64,000 bases of DNA from JAAOII01 sp965207705 (GCA_965207705.1 OZ242292.1:1116001-1180000), one strand, 5' to 3'; counted from the stretch's first letter, positions 42,910 to 52,094 are shown. Numbers and translations: made by a program. The notes: generated by a model not told the origin, from the letters alone.

Positions 42910-44247
42910 TTCGGCAACGTCTAAATAATTTATTGATATGCTATCGCCTCCTGCTACAAAATCGGGAGAGGCAAGAATTTTTTTATGCAATTCTACGTTA
43001 GTTTCTATGCCATCTATGTATATCTCATCCAAGGCGCTGCGCATCCTATACAAAGCAGTGGGACGATCTTCGCCATAAGCGATTACTTTGGCAACCATGG
43101 AATCATAATATGGAGGAACCCTATAACCACCATAAAGATGAGAATCAACTCTAACACCTGGACCCCCAGGAGCATGAAAATGATTAACTAAACCAGGGCT
43201 TGGCACAAATGTCTGATAATTCTCAGCATTAATCCGACACTCAATTGCATGCCCGACTATTTCAATCTCTTTTTGACTAAAGGAGATTGCTTCACCACTG
43301 GCAATCTTAATTTGTTCTTTTACTAGGTCCTTACCAGTAACCATCTCGGTAACTGGATGCTCCACCTGAATTCGGGTGTTCATTTCAATAAAGTAAAAAT
43401 TGCCATCTTCATATAAAAACTCAAAGGTGCCAGCGCCAGTATACTTTATATCTTTGCATGCCTGCACGCAGGCCTTCAACGTAGTAGCAAATGTATTTTG
43501 ATTTATATCTATGGCAGGCGCTTCTTCAATAACTTTTTGGTGGCGGCGTTGGATGGAGCAATCCCTTGCTCCCAGATGAACTGCATTGCCATGAGAATCT
43601 GCCAGCACCTGAACCTCAACATGACGCGGCTTCATTAAGAACTTCTCCATATAAATACTATCATCCCCAAAAGAAACTTTTGCCTCGGAGCGGGTTAGAG
43701 CTATGGATTCAATCAATTCTTTCTCGTTATGCACCACCCGCATCCCGCGCCCGCCACCACCTGCTGCAGCTTTAACTATAATCGGGTATCCTATTTTTTG
43801 GGCAATGGCAAGATTTGTCTTATCGTCATTGCCAAGATTACCGTCGGAACCAGGAACAGTGGGGACGTTGCAATCTTTCATTGCTTTAATAGCCGCCACC
43901 TTATTACCCATCAGACGAATTACTTTGGCGCTGGGACCAATAAAGGTATAGCCGCTTTGTTGCAACTGTTCTGAGAAGTCAGGATTTTCTGCTAAAAAAC
44001 CATAGCCAGGGTGAACTGCTTCGGCGCCGGTAACTTCGCAAGCGCTAATAATACGCGGTATATCTAAATAACTTTCCGCAGAACTATTAGGACCTATGCA
44101 CACAGATTGGTCGGCGAGACGTACATGCATAAGGTCTTTATCCACTTCGGAATATACTGCCACAGTGCCTATATGCATTTCTTTACAAGCGCGTAGAATT
44201 CTTAGAGCAATTTCGCCGCGATTGGCAATTAGGATTTTCTTAAACAT
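42907..44247 (-). CDS. accC: Acetyl-CoA carboxylase, biotin carboxylase subunit
   Basis: 446 residues. It starts MFKKILIANRGEIALRILRA. The ATP-grasp parts MGNKVAAIKAMKDCNVPTVP and KAAAGGGGRGMRVV are present, with HLGARDCSIQRRHQKVIEE, FIEMNTRIQVEHPVTEMV and the C-terminal GYRVPPYYDSMVAKVIAYG. It carboxylates biotin on AccB in the first step of fatty-acid synthesis. It lies 48 bp after accB on the same strand. Confidence 0.97.
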   Translation of the reverse strand: MFKKILIANRGEIALRILRACKEMHIGTVAVYSEVDKDLMHVRLADQSVCIGPNSSAESYLDIPRIISACEVTGAEAVHPGYGFLAENPDFSEQLQQSGYTFIGPSAKVIRLMGNKVAAIKAMKDCNVPTVPGSDGNLGNDDKTNLAIAQKIGYPIIVKAAAGGGGRGMRVVHNEKELIESIALTRSEAKVSFGDDSIYMEKFLMKPRHVEVQVLADSHGNAVHLGARDCSIQRRHQKVIEEAPAIDINQNTFATTLKACVQACKDIKYTGAGTFEFLYEDGNFYFIEMNTRIQVEHPVTEMVTGKDLVKEQIKIASGEAISFSQKEIEIVGHAIECRINAENYQTFVPSPGLVNHFHAPGGPGVRVDSHLYGGYRVPPYYDSMVAKVIAYGEDRPTALYRMRSALDEIYIDGIETNVELHKKILASPDFVAGGDSISINYLDVAE

Positions 44248-44295
44248 AACAAATAGGAGGGTTATTGCCTTCCGCTACTTAAACTATAGATTAGA

Positions 44296-44736
44296 TTATT
44301 CAAGGATAAATAGTTTTTGTCCGAACTCTACAGGGTTGCCATTTTCCACTGGAATTTCCTTAACCTTGCCGTTTTTCTCGCTTTTTATTTTATTCATAGT
44401 TTTCATTGCTTCTATGATGCAAAGCACATCCCCCACTTTAATAGTATCGCCAACTTCCACAAATACTTTGGCATCAGGTGAGGGAGAGCTGTAAAAAGTG
44501 CCAACCATGGGAGAGGTAATCGCATTAACACTACCGCCAGTACTTTCTGGAGCGGCAGATTCGGCAGGCGGGGCGACTGGGGCAGGAGCTGCCACTGGCA
44601 TAGCAGGAGCAGCGAGAATATTAGTTGCCCGTCGTTTTACTAAATGAATGGAACTATCTTTGTCGCTTAGTTCCAACTCTTCTAAATCAGATTTTTCTAA
44701 TATCCCTATAAGTTCTTTAATTTTCTTAATTTCCAT
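44296..44736 (-). CDS. accB: Acetyl-CoA carboxylase, biotin carboxyl carrier protein
   Basis: 146 residues. The biotin attachment site is EAMKTMNKI with the modified Lys at 112. The N-terminal MEIKKIKELIGILEKSDLEE is standard, and a Pro/Ala-rich linker (about 50-75) separates the parts. It carries the carboxyl group between AccC and AccAD. It starts 5 bp after aroQ, in the common aroQ-accB-accC order. Confidence 0.97.
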   Translation of the reverse strand: MEIKKIKELIGILEKSDLEELELSDKDSSIHLVKRRATNILAAPAMPVAAPAPVAPPAESAAPESTGGSVNAITSPMVGTFYSSPSPDAKVFVEVGDTIKVGDVLCIIEAMKTMNKIKSEKNGKVKEIPVENGNPVEFGQKLFILE

Positions 44737-44741
44737 TGCTG

Positions 44742-45212
44742 TTATACGTCTTCACTTTTACTAATAATATTAATTCCTTGCCTCAAGGCAAATACATAGC
44801 TATTGGGTCCACACCCACCTATCACCCCGACTGCTAAATCCGCTAAATACGATTTATGACGAAACTCCTCGCGCGCAAACACATTACTGATATGAACTTC
44901 AATGAAAGGTAAGCCAGCAAATTTTAAGGCATCGCGTATGGCAATACTGGTATGAGTAAAGGCGGCGGCATTAATAACAATAAATTTGGTGCCATCCTCA
45001 CCTGCCTTCTGAATTGCTTCAACTAAAGCCGACTCACTATTTGACTGAAAAGTAGTTAGCTGAACTTCTATGCCTTTTTCTTTGCCATATTGCCGCGCCT
45101 CCTCAGCAATCATTTGGTTAATATCATCCAATGAAGCGCTGCCGTAAATCTGCGGCTCACGCTTCCCCAATAGATTAAGATTGGGACCATGTAGTATCAA
45201 TATTTTTGCCAT
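44742..45212 (-). CDS. aroQ: 3-dehydroquinate dehydratase, type II
   Basis: 156 residues from the ATG at 45210-45212 (MAKILILHGPNLNLLGKREP); a TTG eight codons earlier is open but would add residues foreign to the family. It shows HGPNLNLLG, the catalytic Tyr in PQIYGSASL, TFQSNSE, INAAAFTHTSIAIRDAL and EVHISNVFAREEFRHKSY. It dehydrates 3-dehydroquinate in the shikimate pathway. It heads the aroQ-accB-accC group. Confidence 0.94.
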   Translation of the reverse strand: MAKILILHGPNLNLLGKREPQIYGSASLDDINQMIAEEARQYGKEKGIEVQLTTFQSNSESALVEAIQKAGEDGTKFIVINAAAFTHTSIAIRDALKFAGLPFIEVHISNVFAREEFRHKSYLADLAVGVIGGCGPNSYVFALRQGINIISKSEDV

Positions 45213-45273
45213 TATAATAAATAGAGTGAGTTGCAAAATCTATCTACTTGCAACAAACTTAAATAATAATATA

Positions 45274-45870
45274 TCACAAATTATTAATTTTTGCCGCATA
45301 ACGGGCAATAATATCCACTTCAATATTAGCGCTCTCCCCTTCATTGAGCAAAGATAAAGTTGTGTGCTTGAGAGTCCAGGGAATGATAGTGATAGCAAAG
45401 TTATCTTTACTGCTTTCATTGATAGTCATACTCACACCGTCTATACAAATACTGCCTTTTTCTGCTATATAAGGCATTAGCTCATCCTCTGCTTGGATGT
45501 TGAACCTCGTCCCAACCTTATCAGCATGCTTGGCAACAATGACGCCGCAGCCGTCAATGTGTCCAGTTACCCAGTGCCCGCCAAGCTCATCCCCAACTCG
45601 TAATGCGGGCTCAATATTTACTTGTTTGCCTCTTCGCCACTCGCCCACTGTGGTGCGCGCCGCAGTTTCTTCACTAAGATTAAATGATAATTGGCTTTTG
45701 TTTATATGTGTAACGGTAAGGCAAATCCCGTTAACTGCTATGCTGTTGCCCAGTTCAATCTGAGATGCTGAGCTTAAGTCGTTTCCAATATCCACGTCAA
45801 GGTTATATCCTTCCCCCACTGATTCTATAGTGATAATCTCACCTACGCCGCGCACAATGCCGGTAAACAT
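45274..45870 (-). CDS. ribE: Riboflavin synthase, alpha subunit
   Basis: 198 residues built from two lumazine-binding repeats (1 to ~97 and ~98 to 198). It starts MFTGIVRGVGEI. Repeat 1 has NSIAVNGICLTV; repeat 2 has HWVTGHIDGCGVI and KGSICIDGVSMTINE. It converts two 6,7-dimethyl-8-ribityllumazine to riboflavin, following RibH, which is coded about 7 kb upstream on the same strand. Its ATG overlaps the slt stop (TAATG), so it is translated with slt. Confidence 0.95.
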   Translation of the reverse strand: MFTGIVRGVGEIITIESVGEGYNLDVDIGNDLSSASQIELGNSIAVNGICLTVTHINKSQLSFNLSEETAARTTVGEWRRGKQVNIEPALRVGDELGGHWVTGHIDGCGVIVAKHADKVGTRFNIQAEDELMPYIAEKGSICIDGVSMTINESSKDNFAITIIPWTLKHTTLSLLNEGESANIEVDIIARYAAKINNL

Positions 45871-47807
45871 TAATATTTGCCATGGATGGATTGCATAAGG
45901 CGATTCAAAGATAACGAGTTCTCTTTTTCACCTAAGCGCCACTCAAAAATAATCTGAGAATATAGTATAGTCCTGACATATTTCCTCGTCTCACCATAAG
46001 GGATAGTTTCTAACCATTCCACCGCTGGTTTAGTGCCATGCTTGGGCAACCAGTCCTTTACTGCATAAGGTCCCGCGTTGTAAGAAGCGATTGCCAGTAC
46101 AGCATTTCCTTTATATTGATTGAGTAAAGTTTTTAAATAATAGCTGCCAACATTTATGGAGGTTTGCGGGTTGGTTAATCTTTTGCTGCCAGAGTATTTA
46201 ATTCTACGTATTACCGATCTTCCTGTTGATGGCAGCACCTGCATCAAGCCGACAGCTCCCGCTGCAGAAACCACCTGCGGACGAAAAGTACTTTCGGTAC
46301 GCATTACGCCATAAATTAACGAAGGGCGCATCCTATTTTGCTTTGCTGCTTTTTCAATTTCTTCTCTATACGGTAAGGGGAAGCGCCTATGTAAGTCATC
46401 CCAGTATTGCGCCACTGCAAAAGCGCGAATAGAATGATACAGCCAATCTCTTGAATAAGAGGCGCTGGCTAAATATAGCAATTGCTCACGTGATGCCTTT
46501 TGTAATGTTGTTTCCCACTCGGATAATGCGCCGCGCGCGCCTAATGCGTGAAGTTCATAAAAGCGTTTAAATGAGGCAACATCAAGTATGCTACTGCCTT
46601 TCGTTGAACGAGCGGGGCGGTGATTTATTGATTTGGGCGCCCCAACTTGTTCGGCTGCCAAGAAGCCATAAAAACTGCGGTCGTTGGAAGCTCTTTGATA
46701 AAAACCTTTAGCTTCGCCTCTGGCGCCTGTTTTTGTGAGCGCATAGCCCTTCCAATATAACCAAGTGGCATCTGCAGCAAGCTCTGGTGGAAAGTGCTCT
46801 ATAAAATTTATCAATTTTTTCCATTGGGCAAATTTTATAGCACTGCGGGCGCGCCATTCATGCTCTTCATCTTCTAAAAATACGGGGTTTAATTTCTCCA
46901 TAACATCAAAGCCCTGGCGCTCATCATTTATAGTTAGATGCAAGCCCAAATAATACTCTATTGTATTTCTGTCTTTCTCATTAAATGAGAACTTGGGTTT
47001 AACTATATTCTTATAAATGCGATATGCTTCATCCGCATAGTCACTTGGATAACGGCTCAAGGCATAAACCAAAACATCGCGACTTGCTTGATTATTCTTC
47101 AACCTCTGTGTGTATGCTACAACTCGCCTTTTGCCGAAGCGGAGTTTTTGTAAGGCATCATAAGCGGCAACATGGTTTGTTTTTATGTGAGAACGCAAGT
47201 TCCTAACCAAAACCCAGTTGCGTGCCTTGGCGGCAGCCACTACTCTACGCCAGACCATGTCCGAATTTTTAAAGAAATCAAAGTTGCTGCGCTTCAGGAT
47301 AGTAATACATCTATCATCTAAGTTTTTACCGCTTAACCATAGCTTCTCTGCTTTGCTACGCAGTGAATCGCGATCTTGTTTAAGATAATGCCCAGCGGCA
47401 AGTTGCAGGCACAAGTCCCTATTACCGTTGGAATACTCCATGATACCATCCCAGTCCTTTTGCTCATAGTAGTACCCCAATAATCTGCTGCGAAATGCCC
47501 TAGTATGAGGGAAATTAGGGTATTCATTAATAAAGTTTTCCAGTTTTGTGGGAGAATTGCCTTTTTTGATAATTTCTTTATAGTCCAAATATGCTACCAA
47601 CGGATATTCGCCTAATTCTTCCCGTTGTTGTTGGTATACCGTGTACTTTTTGGAATCTAAGCTCTCTTGCGCGTCTTTATACAAAGAGCGTAGCTCTTTT
47701 AAGCTGTCAGTGACAGCAAATAGGTTTTCTGTAGCTAATAACAGAAAAATGCCTATAAAAAATACGCTTATCTTAGTAAAAAACTTCATAATTTTGTTTG
47801 TGGGCAT
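45870..47807 (-). CDS. slt: Soluble lytic murein transglycosylase
   Basis: 645 residues. A signal sequence (FFTKISVFFIGIFLLLA) leads into a long helical superhelix (about 30-460). The catalytic SLT domain follows: YGVMRTESTFRPQVVS with the catalytic Glu, AAGAVGLMQVLPSTG, and IASYNAGPYAV. It cleaves peptidoglycan in the periplasm to 1,6-anhydro ends. The start at 47807 is chosen; an ATG six codons later (MKFF) is equally good. It overlaps ribE, an uncommon pairing. Confidence 0.93.
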   Translation of the reverse strand: MPTNKIMKFFTKISVFFIGIFLLLATENLFAVTDSLKELRSLYKDAQESLDSKKYTVYQQQREELGEYPLVAYLDYKEIIKKGNSPTKLENFINEYPNFPHTRAFRSRLLGYYYEQKDWDGIMEYSNGNRDLCLQLAAGHYLKQDRDSLRSKAEKLWLSGKNLDDRCITILKRSNFDFFKNSDMVWRRVVAAAKARNWVLVRNLRSHIKTNHVAAYDALQKLRFGKRRVVAYTQRLKNNQASRDVLVYALSRYPSDYADEAYRIYKNIVKPKFSFNEKDRNTIEYYLGLHLTINDERQGFDVMEKLNPVFLEDEEHEWRARSAIKFAQWKKLINFIEHFPPELAADATWLYWKGYALTKTGARGEAKGFYQRASNDRSFYGFLAAEQVGAPKSINHRPARSTKGSSILDVASFKRFYELHALGARGALSEWETTLQKASREQLLYLASASYSRDWLYHSIRAFAVAQYWDDLHRRFPLPYREEIEKAAKQNRMRPSLIYGVMRTESTFRPQVVSAAGAVGLMQVLPSTGRSVIRRIKYSGSKRLTNPQTSINVGSYYLKTLLNQYKGNAVLAIASYNAGPYAVKDWLPKHGTKPAVEWLETIPYGETRKYVRTILYSQIIFEWRLGEKENSLSLNRLMQSIHGKY

Positions 47808-47926
47808 AGTTATCGCATAGTCATAATAGCCCTTATGTATTATATCCTATTGTTTGAGTGGATAATGCACTTATATATGTACTTATATATGCCCTGGTTT
47901 ACGCTAAATTATCGGTATTTATATGA

Positions 47927-48496
47927 TTAACTAGGGAATAAAGCAATTAATGAAGACAAAACATTCAATATAACGGCGGTTATAATCCCGGCAGCAACAT
48001 CATCTAACATAATCCCCGCGCCTCTTTTAAACTTGCGCTCTGCCATTCCTATGAGCCAAGGTTTTTTGATGTCTAACCAACGAAAAATAACAAACCCTAA
48101 GATTAAGTAAATCCAATCTGCAGGTAACATATATAGATACGCCAGCCATATTCCGCACCACTCGTCCCACACCACAGAGTGAGGGTCTTTATTATTAAGC
48201 TTTCTTTCAGCATAAGAGCACAAAGGAATACCCAACACACAGGCGCAAACAACCCAAATAGCCCATATATGTTCAGTAAGCCAAGGGGCTATTGCCAAAT
48301 ATACCAACACTCCGCCAAGGGTTCCCCAGGTTCCTTGCATAGGACGGAAACAACCGCTGCCAAGACCTTGGGCTAAAAACACCAAAGGATTTTTTATTCC
48401 CTTGTAGAAATCTTCCTTGACAAGATAAGGTAAACGCCACTTATCGTCATATTTTTCTTTGCTCTGATTGTCCAGATTACTATTATCTTTGCTCAT
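47927..48496 (-). CDS. pgpA: Phosphatidylglycerophosphatase A
   Basis: 189 residues. LAQGLGSGCFRPMQGTWGTL and DPHSVVWDEWCGIWLAYL are the hallmark blocks, with hydrophobic helices between and a late LDDVAAGIITAV. It dephosphorylates PGP to phosphatidylglycerol in the inner membrane. It is the usual partner of thiL, but here a 220-bp gap with repeats separates them and pgpA has its own box (TAAAAT, 6 nt before ATG). Confidence 0.93.
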   Translation of the reverse strand: MSKDNSNLDNQSKEKYDDKWRLPYLVKEDFYKGIKNPLVFLAQGLGSGCFRPMQGTWGTLGGVLVYLAIAPWLTEHIWAIWVVCACVLGIPLCSYAERKLNNKDPHSVVWDEWCGIWLAYLYMLPADWIYLILGFVIFRWLDIKKPWLIGMAERKFKRGAGIMLDDVAAGIITAVILNVLSSLIALFPS

Positions 48497-48502
48497 GGCG
48501 TT

Positions 48503-48508
48503 ATTTTA
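48503..48508 (-). promoter_or_regulatory. -10-like box TAAAAT of pgpA, leaderless spacing
   Basis: Minus-strand TAAAAT, then AACGCC, then ATG (48494-48496): a 6-nt gap. Confidence 0.4.
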
Positions 48509-48569
48509 CTATATGCTTTACCCATAAACTACGGCTAAGTATCTATGAACTACGACACAGTGTCTGTAG

Positions 48570-48590
48570 GGGCGGAGCCGTGCTCCGCCC
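48570..48590. repeat. GC-rich perfect hairpin GGGCGGAGC/GCTCCGCCC
   Basis: A 9-bp perfect stem with a 3-base loop (CGT) lies between thiL and pgpA. No U-run follows on the minus strand. It could be a REP-like element or a processing/attenuation site rather than a classic terminator. Confidence 0.7.
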
Positions 48591-48698
48591 GCAAAATGCC
48601 TAACTCTTGCAACTCACCTTCGGTATACTCGCGACACAAATAAACGACAATATATCCGCATGGGCATACCCCCCGCAAAATGCATAACACTTGCGATA
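48590..48698. repeat. Imperfect 23-bp direct repeats flanking 48612-48675
   Basis: cgcaaaatgcctaactcttg near 48590 and cgcaaaatgcataacacttg near 48675 are imperfect copies about 86 bp apart. With the hairpin they fill the thiL-pgpA gap. A 75-codon minus-strand ORF here overlaps thiL and has no family signal. Confidence 0.55.
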
Positions 48699-48718
48699 AA
48701 CCATAACCATGCTTGCCA

Positions 48719-49930
48719 TTAAAAATGCTGGTATCCTTCATCTCCCCCTGCTTTACTCCCTGCCTTACCAAGCACAACAGCGGAATTATCCGCCTGCATT
48801 AGAATAAAATCTTTTTCTTCGCTAACCTCGCCTATACAGGTTAGGTTAAATTCTGCTACAAGCGCAGCTAACTTTTCCTGCTGTTCGGGGGCAACAGTGA
48901 ATAGCAGCTCGTAATCATCACCGCCGAATAATACGAACTTTTGTGCTTGCGCTTGAGAATGCTCTTTTGTCATTGCATCTGATAGCGGCAATTGCGCCGC
49001 ATTAATGATTGCCCCCCAGCGCTTTTTACTAACATCAGTGGCCACATCAGTTTCACTTTTATTTTCCCCTCTTTTATTTTCCCCCCTTGCATTTCCTCCT
49101 AGCAGGTTGCGAATATCTGTTGCCAAACCATCTGATATATCCATACAAGAACTTGCTATGCGTTTTAACCTTCTGCCCAAAGCAATGCGTGGGGAGGGAC
49201 AAAAATATGCGGCACGCAGGGCTGCCTGTGCTGCAGTTAATTGGGATTGCCGCTTAGTTGCATATTCAAGGCCTGCAGCGCCGTCTCCCAAGTATCCGCT
49301 GACATATATGCTATCTCCAGGCATTGCGCCTTGCCGTTTAAGCATGCTCTCTCCTTTACCTGATGTTCCCAATACTGTAAGGGATAGCCCCAATAATCCT
49401 GGGGAGATCGGTGAGGAGGCGGAGATCGGTGAGGAAGCGGAGCTCGGTGAGGAGGCGGAGATCGGTGAGGAGGCGGAGATCGGCGAGGAAGCAGAGCTCG
49501 GAGTGGAAGTATAACTTGGAGGGGGAGTGGGACTTGGAATAGAAGCGGCACGGCTGATGTTACCTCCTATCAAGGGCATGCCTATTCTCAAAGCAGCTAT
49601 TCGTATCCCCGCTGCAAGCCCCAGCAGATATTCCCTATTGGCAAGTTGTTGCGGCAATTGTAGTGCCAATAGAAAACCGTACGGCTGTGCCCCCATAGCT
49701 GCCAAATCGCTGGCGCAAGCCCCAACCGCTCTATTGCCTATAAGGAAAGGGTTGGCTTCAGCGGGGAAATGAACATCTGCCAGCAGTGTATCCACAGACA
49801 TGCATAATTGCATATCAAGGTTATCTATGATTGCGCAGTCATCGCCAATTAACAAGTTACCCACTTTACTTGGCAAAAAGTCACGGTTTACTTCGCTGCG
49901 CAGCAGGTGGATTATTTCAGATTCTTTCAT
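48719..49930 (-). CDS. thiL: Thiamine-monophosphate kinase with two repeat insertions
   Basis: 403 residues against about 325 in E. coli. LIGDDCAIID, VDTLLADVHFP, NRAVGACASDLAAMGAQP, IGGNISR, PGDSIYVSGYLGDGAAGL, CMDISDGLATDIRNLL and FGGDDYELLFTV cover the ThiL core. Between GGNISR and LSLTVLG lies a 48-residue Ser/Pro insertion (130-177) built of ASSPIS units. A second insertion after RNLLGGN has RGENKRGENK. Both are surface-loop positions. It makes thiamine diphosphate from the monophosphate. A GGGGAGG ribosome binding site lies before the ATG, unusual here. Confidence 0.93.
   Translation of the reverse strand: MKESEIIHLLRSEVNRDFLPSKVGNLLIGDDCAIIDNLDMQLCMSVDTLLADVHFPAEANPFLIGNRAVGACASDLAAMGAQPYGFLLALQLPQQLANREYLLGLAAGIRIAALRIGMPLIGGNISRAASIPSPTPPPSYTSTPSSASSPISASSPISASSPSSASSPISASSPISPGLLGLSLTVLGTSGKGESMLKRQGAMPGDSIYVSGYLGDGAAGLEYATKRQSQLTAAQAALRAAYFCPSPRIALGRRLKRIASSCMDISDGLATDIRNLLGGNARGENKRGENKSETDVATDVSKKRWGAIINAAQLPLSDAMTKEHSQAQAQKFVLFGGDDYELLFTVAPEQQEKLAALVAEFNLTCIGEVSEEKDFILMQADNSAVVLGKAGSKAGGDEGYQHF
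49022..49100 (-). repeat. 15-bp repeat insertion in thiL (RGENK units)
   Basis: Two units of cttttattttccccc-type (plus strand) code RGENK, RGENK within a ~25-residue insertion. Confidence 0.6.
49400..49543 (-). repeat. 18-bp minisatellite in thiL (ASSPIS units)
   Basis: About six units of gagatcggtgaggaggcg on the plus strand code ASSPIS/ASSPSS. A matching long ORF on the plus strand is only a shadow. Confidence 0.85.
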
Positions 49931-49963
49931 TTATAACCTCCCCTGATATATTCCCAACTAAAA

Positions 49964-50617
49964 TTATGAGGAACAACGTATGGCGGCTATACTCTTAGTG
50001 TAATCCGATGAATTAAGAATGGCTGACCCCGCGACTAATACATCCGCTCCAGCGTCTATGCATTGTGCTGCATTTTGAGCGGTGACTCCACCATCAACCT
50101 GTATATGAGTTTTGCTATTATCTCCCAATAAACGTCGCAACTCGGAAACCTTGTTTAGCTGAGATTCAATAAGCTTCTGCCCGCCCCAACCAGGATTAAC
50201 TGTCATTACCAAAACCAAGTCCAAATCACCAAGCAAATCTTCCACCATGCACACAGGGGTTGCTGGATTCAAAGATACGCCCACCTTCTTACCCAAAGAT
50301 TTAATTCTTTGCATTAAGCGATGCGGATGTTTGGTTGCTTCAATATGAAAAGTAATCAGCTGCGCGCCTGCCTCAGCAAATGCATCAACTTGTTCTTCGG
50401 GGCGACTAACCATTAAATGCGCATCACAAAACAATGAAGTCATGTCAGTTATAGATTTCGTAATGCTGGCGCCAAAAGATATCGGCGGAACAAAATTTCC
50501 GTCCATTACATCCAAATGCAGCCAATCAGCGTCGCCTTGTTCTAACTTACGGATGGTCTCACCTAACTTGGTAAAATCCGCTGTCAGAATTGAAGGAGCA
50601 ATAAGTGTTTTTGCCAT
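49964..50617 (-). CDS. rpe: Ribulose-phosphate 3-epimerase
   Basis: 217 residues. IAPSILTADFTKLGETI, WLHLDVMDGNFVPPISFGA, DAHLMVSRPE, ITFHIEA, LVLVMTVNPGWGGQ and IQVDGGVTAQNA are the full TIM-barrel signature with the metal-binding His/Asp residues. It interconverts ribulose- and xylulose-5-phosphate. It lies between pdxB and thiL, inside what is elsewhere the nusB-thiL junction. A TATAAT box 6 nt before the ATG gives it its own promoter. Confidence 0.96.
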   Translation of the reverse strand: MAKTLIAPSILTADFTKLGETIRKLEQGDADWLHLDVMDGNFVPPISFGASITKSITDMTSLFCDAHLMVSRPEEQVDAFAEAGAQLITFHIEATKHPHRLMQRIKSLGKKVGVSLNPATPVCMVEDLLGDLDLVLVMTVNPGWGGQKLIESQLNKVSELRRLLGDNSKTHIQVDGGVTAQNAAQCIDAGADVLVAGSAILNSSDYTKSIAAIRCSS

Positions 50618-50623
50618 GTTGTT

Positions 50624-50629
50624 ATTATA
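50624..50629 (-). promoter_or_regulatory. -10 box TATAAT of rpe, leaderless
   Basis: Minus-strand TATAAT, then AACAAC, then ATG (50615-50617): a 6-nt gap. Confidence 0.55.
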
Positions 50630-50671
50630 GAATATTGCCCGCCATTTTACAACAATGTTTCTGCTGTGGAC

Positions 50672-52057
50672 TCAATCAATCCCAACGACGGCTTTTAGCA
50701 TTTGTTGATATGGGTCGGGCAGCTTATCGCAATTCCATTGATTGCCTTGACGCCGCAGCACATACTTATTGCGCATATTTGTAAAAGAAGCCCCTTTGCC
50801 ATTAGGCAGCATAACCTTTTTAGTGACCTTGCTTTCGGCAGCTATATTATAATTTAATAATAATGCTCTCTTCAGATAGTCATACGGTAACTCATTCTTC
50901 TTGGGGGCAGGGGCATAGACAGGGGATGGGGCATGGGCAGGGGCGTCTGCCTTAACTCCCTTCGTTGTTTCAGCATGCTCGCGCAGCCCTTCAAGGTTAT
51001 CAATTTTTCTTTTACTATAATGGCGATAAAATTCTTTCGCCACTTCCTTCAGGGCATTTTGTTTGCCAAGTTGGCTATAGCCAGCTATGTGCGGAGTAGC
51101 AAAAGCACATAGCTCCATAACCGCAGGATTTATGTTTGGCTCATGGTCCCACACATCCATAATCATAACAGGCATGTTGGCACTTCCGCGTTGCTGGGCT
51201 ATTTTTAGTAGGTCGTTTTCGCGTAGGACTTCACCACGGGCGCAATTAATCATTAATTGTTGCGAAGATAGTTTACTTAATACAGATTCATCCAACATCC
51301 ACCTACTTGCTTTGTCACGCGGTCGTTTGGTTAACGAACAAGCAATAACTATACAATCTGCTTGCATGACTTTCTTCAGTGTGCGATAAGGGACAGGAGA
51401 ATTTTCATTTCCCCAGGCGCCCATGACAGCTCCTGCGATTCCAGATGTGATTGCGCCGATGATCCCCCCTCGAACTCCATCGACGATTAAGCCCGCAACT
51501 CCACCGATGAATGCAAAGAATATGCCGTTGTTAACTATGTTTGAGCCCTCATTTATAAATGGGTCGTGAATCATTATTTTTGCCTTACCGCCGCTTGCCT
51601 TCGCTAATTTCTCTAACCGTCCAGTTATTCTGTTCCCTACCTGCCCATGCCCTATCAACCCCAATGACTTATTGCCAGTGCCTATGTCTAACAAATAATC
51701 GGTTATGGCAAGACAACTAAATACATAATCCGCCACTGCATCAGCATTGCAGCCAGGAGCATTAGCCCAATTGATGTCACGTTTTTTCAAATACTTTATA
51801 TCAAGATGGTCTGTGCCTGCCGTCGCCGTGCCTATAAATGAAAGATGTTCCGCTTGTGCCAAAGATTTCTCGTTGGCATTTAAAGTAGTGCGAATTATCA
51901 AGGCATCTGCTTGTTGGATTAGTCGCTCTGCTGTCGCATCTTTAAAAGAAGAGATGGGGACTATCTCCCAATCTTGTTTTTTCAGGTGTTCGGTAACGAA
52001 GGTAAATATATCTTTACCGCCCTCTTGGTATATCTTTTTATCAATTACTAATAGCAT
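50672..52057 (-). CDS. pdxB: Erythronate-4-phosphate dehydrogenase with glycine-zipper insertion
   Basis: 461 residues against about 380 in E. coli. GTATAGTDHLD, NAPGCNADAVADYVFSCL, LGLIGHGQVGNRI (NAD-binding), INCARGEV (catalytic Arg), VWDHEPNIN (Glu) and ATPHIAGYS (His) are intact. Between MIHDPFINE and LKKVMQADCIVI, where the Rossmann fold normally has a short loop, sits a ~50-residue hydrophobic insertion (170-219) with GGVAGLIVDGVRGGIIGA and SGIAGAVMGAWG. A Pro/Ala-rich repeat (HAPSPVYAPAPK) lies near 385. It makes the vitamin B6 precursor from erythronate-4-phosphate. It separates nusB from rpe. Confidence 0.9.
   Translation of the reverse strand: MLLVIDKKIYQEGGKDIFTFVTEHLKKQDWEIVPISSFKDATAERLIQQADALIIRTTLNANEKSLAQAEHLSFIGTATAGTDHLDIKYLKKRDINWANAPGCNADAVADYVFSCLAITDYLLDIGTGNKSLGLIGHGQVGNRITGRLEKLAKASGGKAKIMIHDPFINEGSNIVNNGIFFAFIGGVAGLIVDGVRGGIIGAITSGIAGAVMGAWGNENSPVPYRTLKKVMQADCIVIACSLTKRPRDKASRWMLDESVLSKLSSQQLMINCARGEVLRENDLLKIAQQRGSANMPVMIMDVWDHEPNINPAVMELCAFATPHIAGYSQLGKQNALKEVAKEFYRHYSKRKIDNLEGLREHAETTKGVKADAPAHAPSPVYAPAPKKNELPYDYLKRALLLNYNIAAESKVTKKVMLPNGKGASFTNMRNKYVLRRQGNQWNCDKLPDPYQQMLKAVVGID
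51398..51550 (-). other. Glycine-zipper insertion inside pdxB
   Basis: Codes residues ~170-220 of PdxB. It is a hydrophobic run with Gly/Ala every 3-4 residues, similar in style to the membrane protein at 527-1561. It is in frame and does not interrupt catalytic motifs. Confidence 0.7.
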
Positions 52058-52094
52058 GGGAAATATAGAGCATAGAGAGTAGAGTGTGGGGTGG

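Noticed and set aside
42985..43191. Short plus-strand ORFs inside accC
   Set aside because: Antisense to a fully conserved biotin carboxylase gene.
48550..48777. 75-codon minus-strand ORF between thiL and pgpA
   Set aside because: It overlaps the thiL end in another frame, covers a hairpin and direct repeats, and shows no start signal or family pattern.
49005..49514. 169-codon plus-strand ORF rich in GEEAEI repeats
   Set aside because: It is the antisense shadow of the 18-bp repeat inside thiL, which has full family motifs on the other strand.
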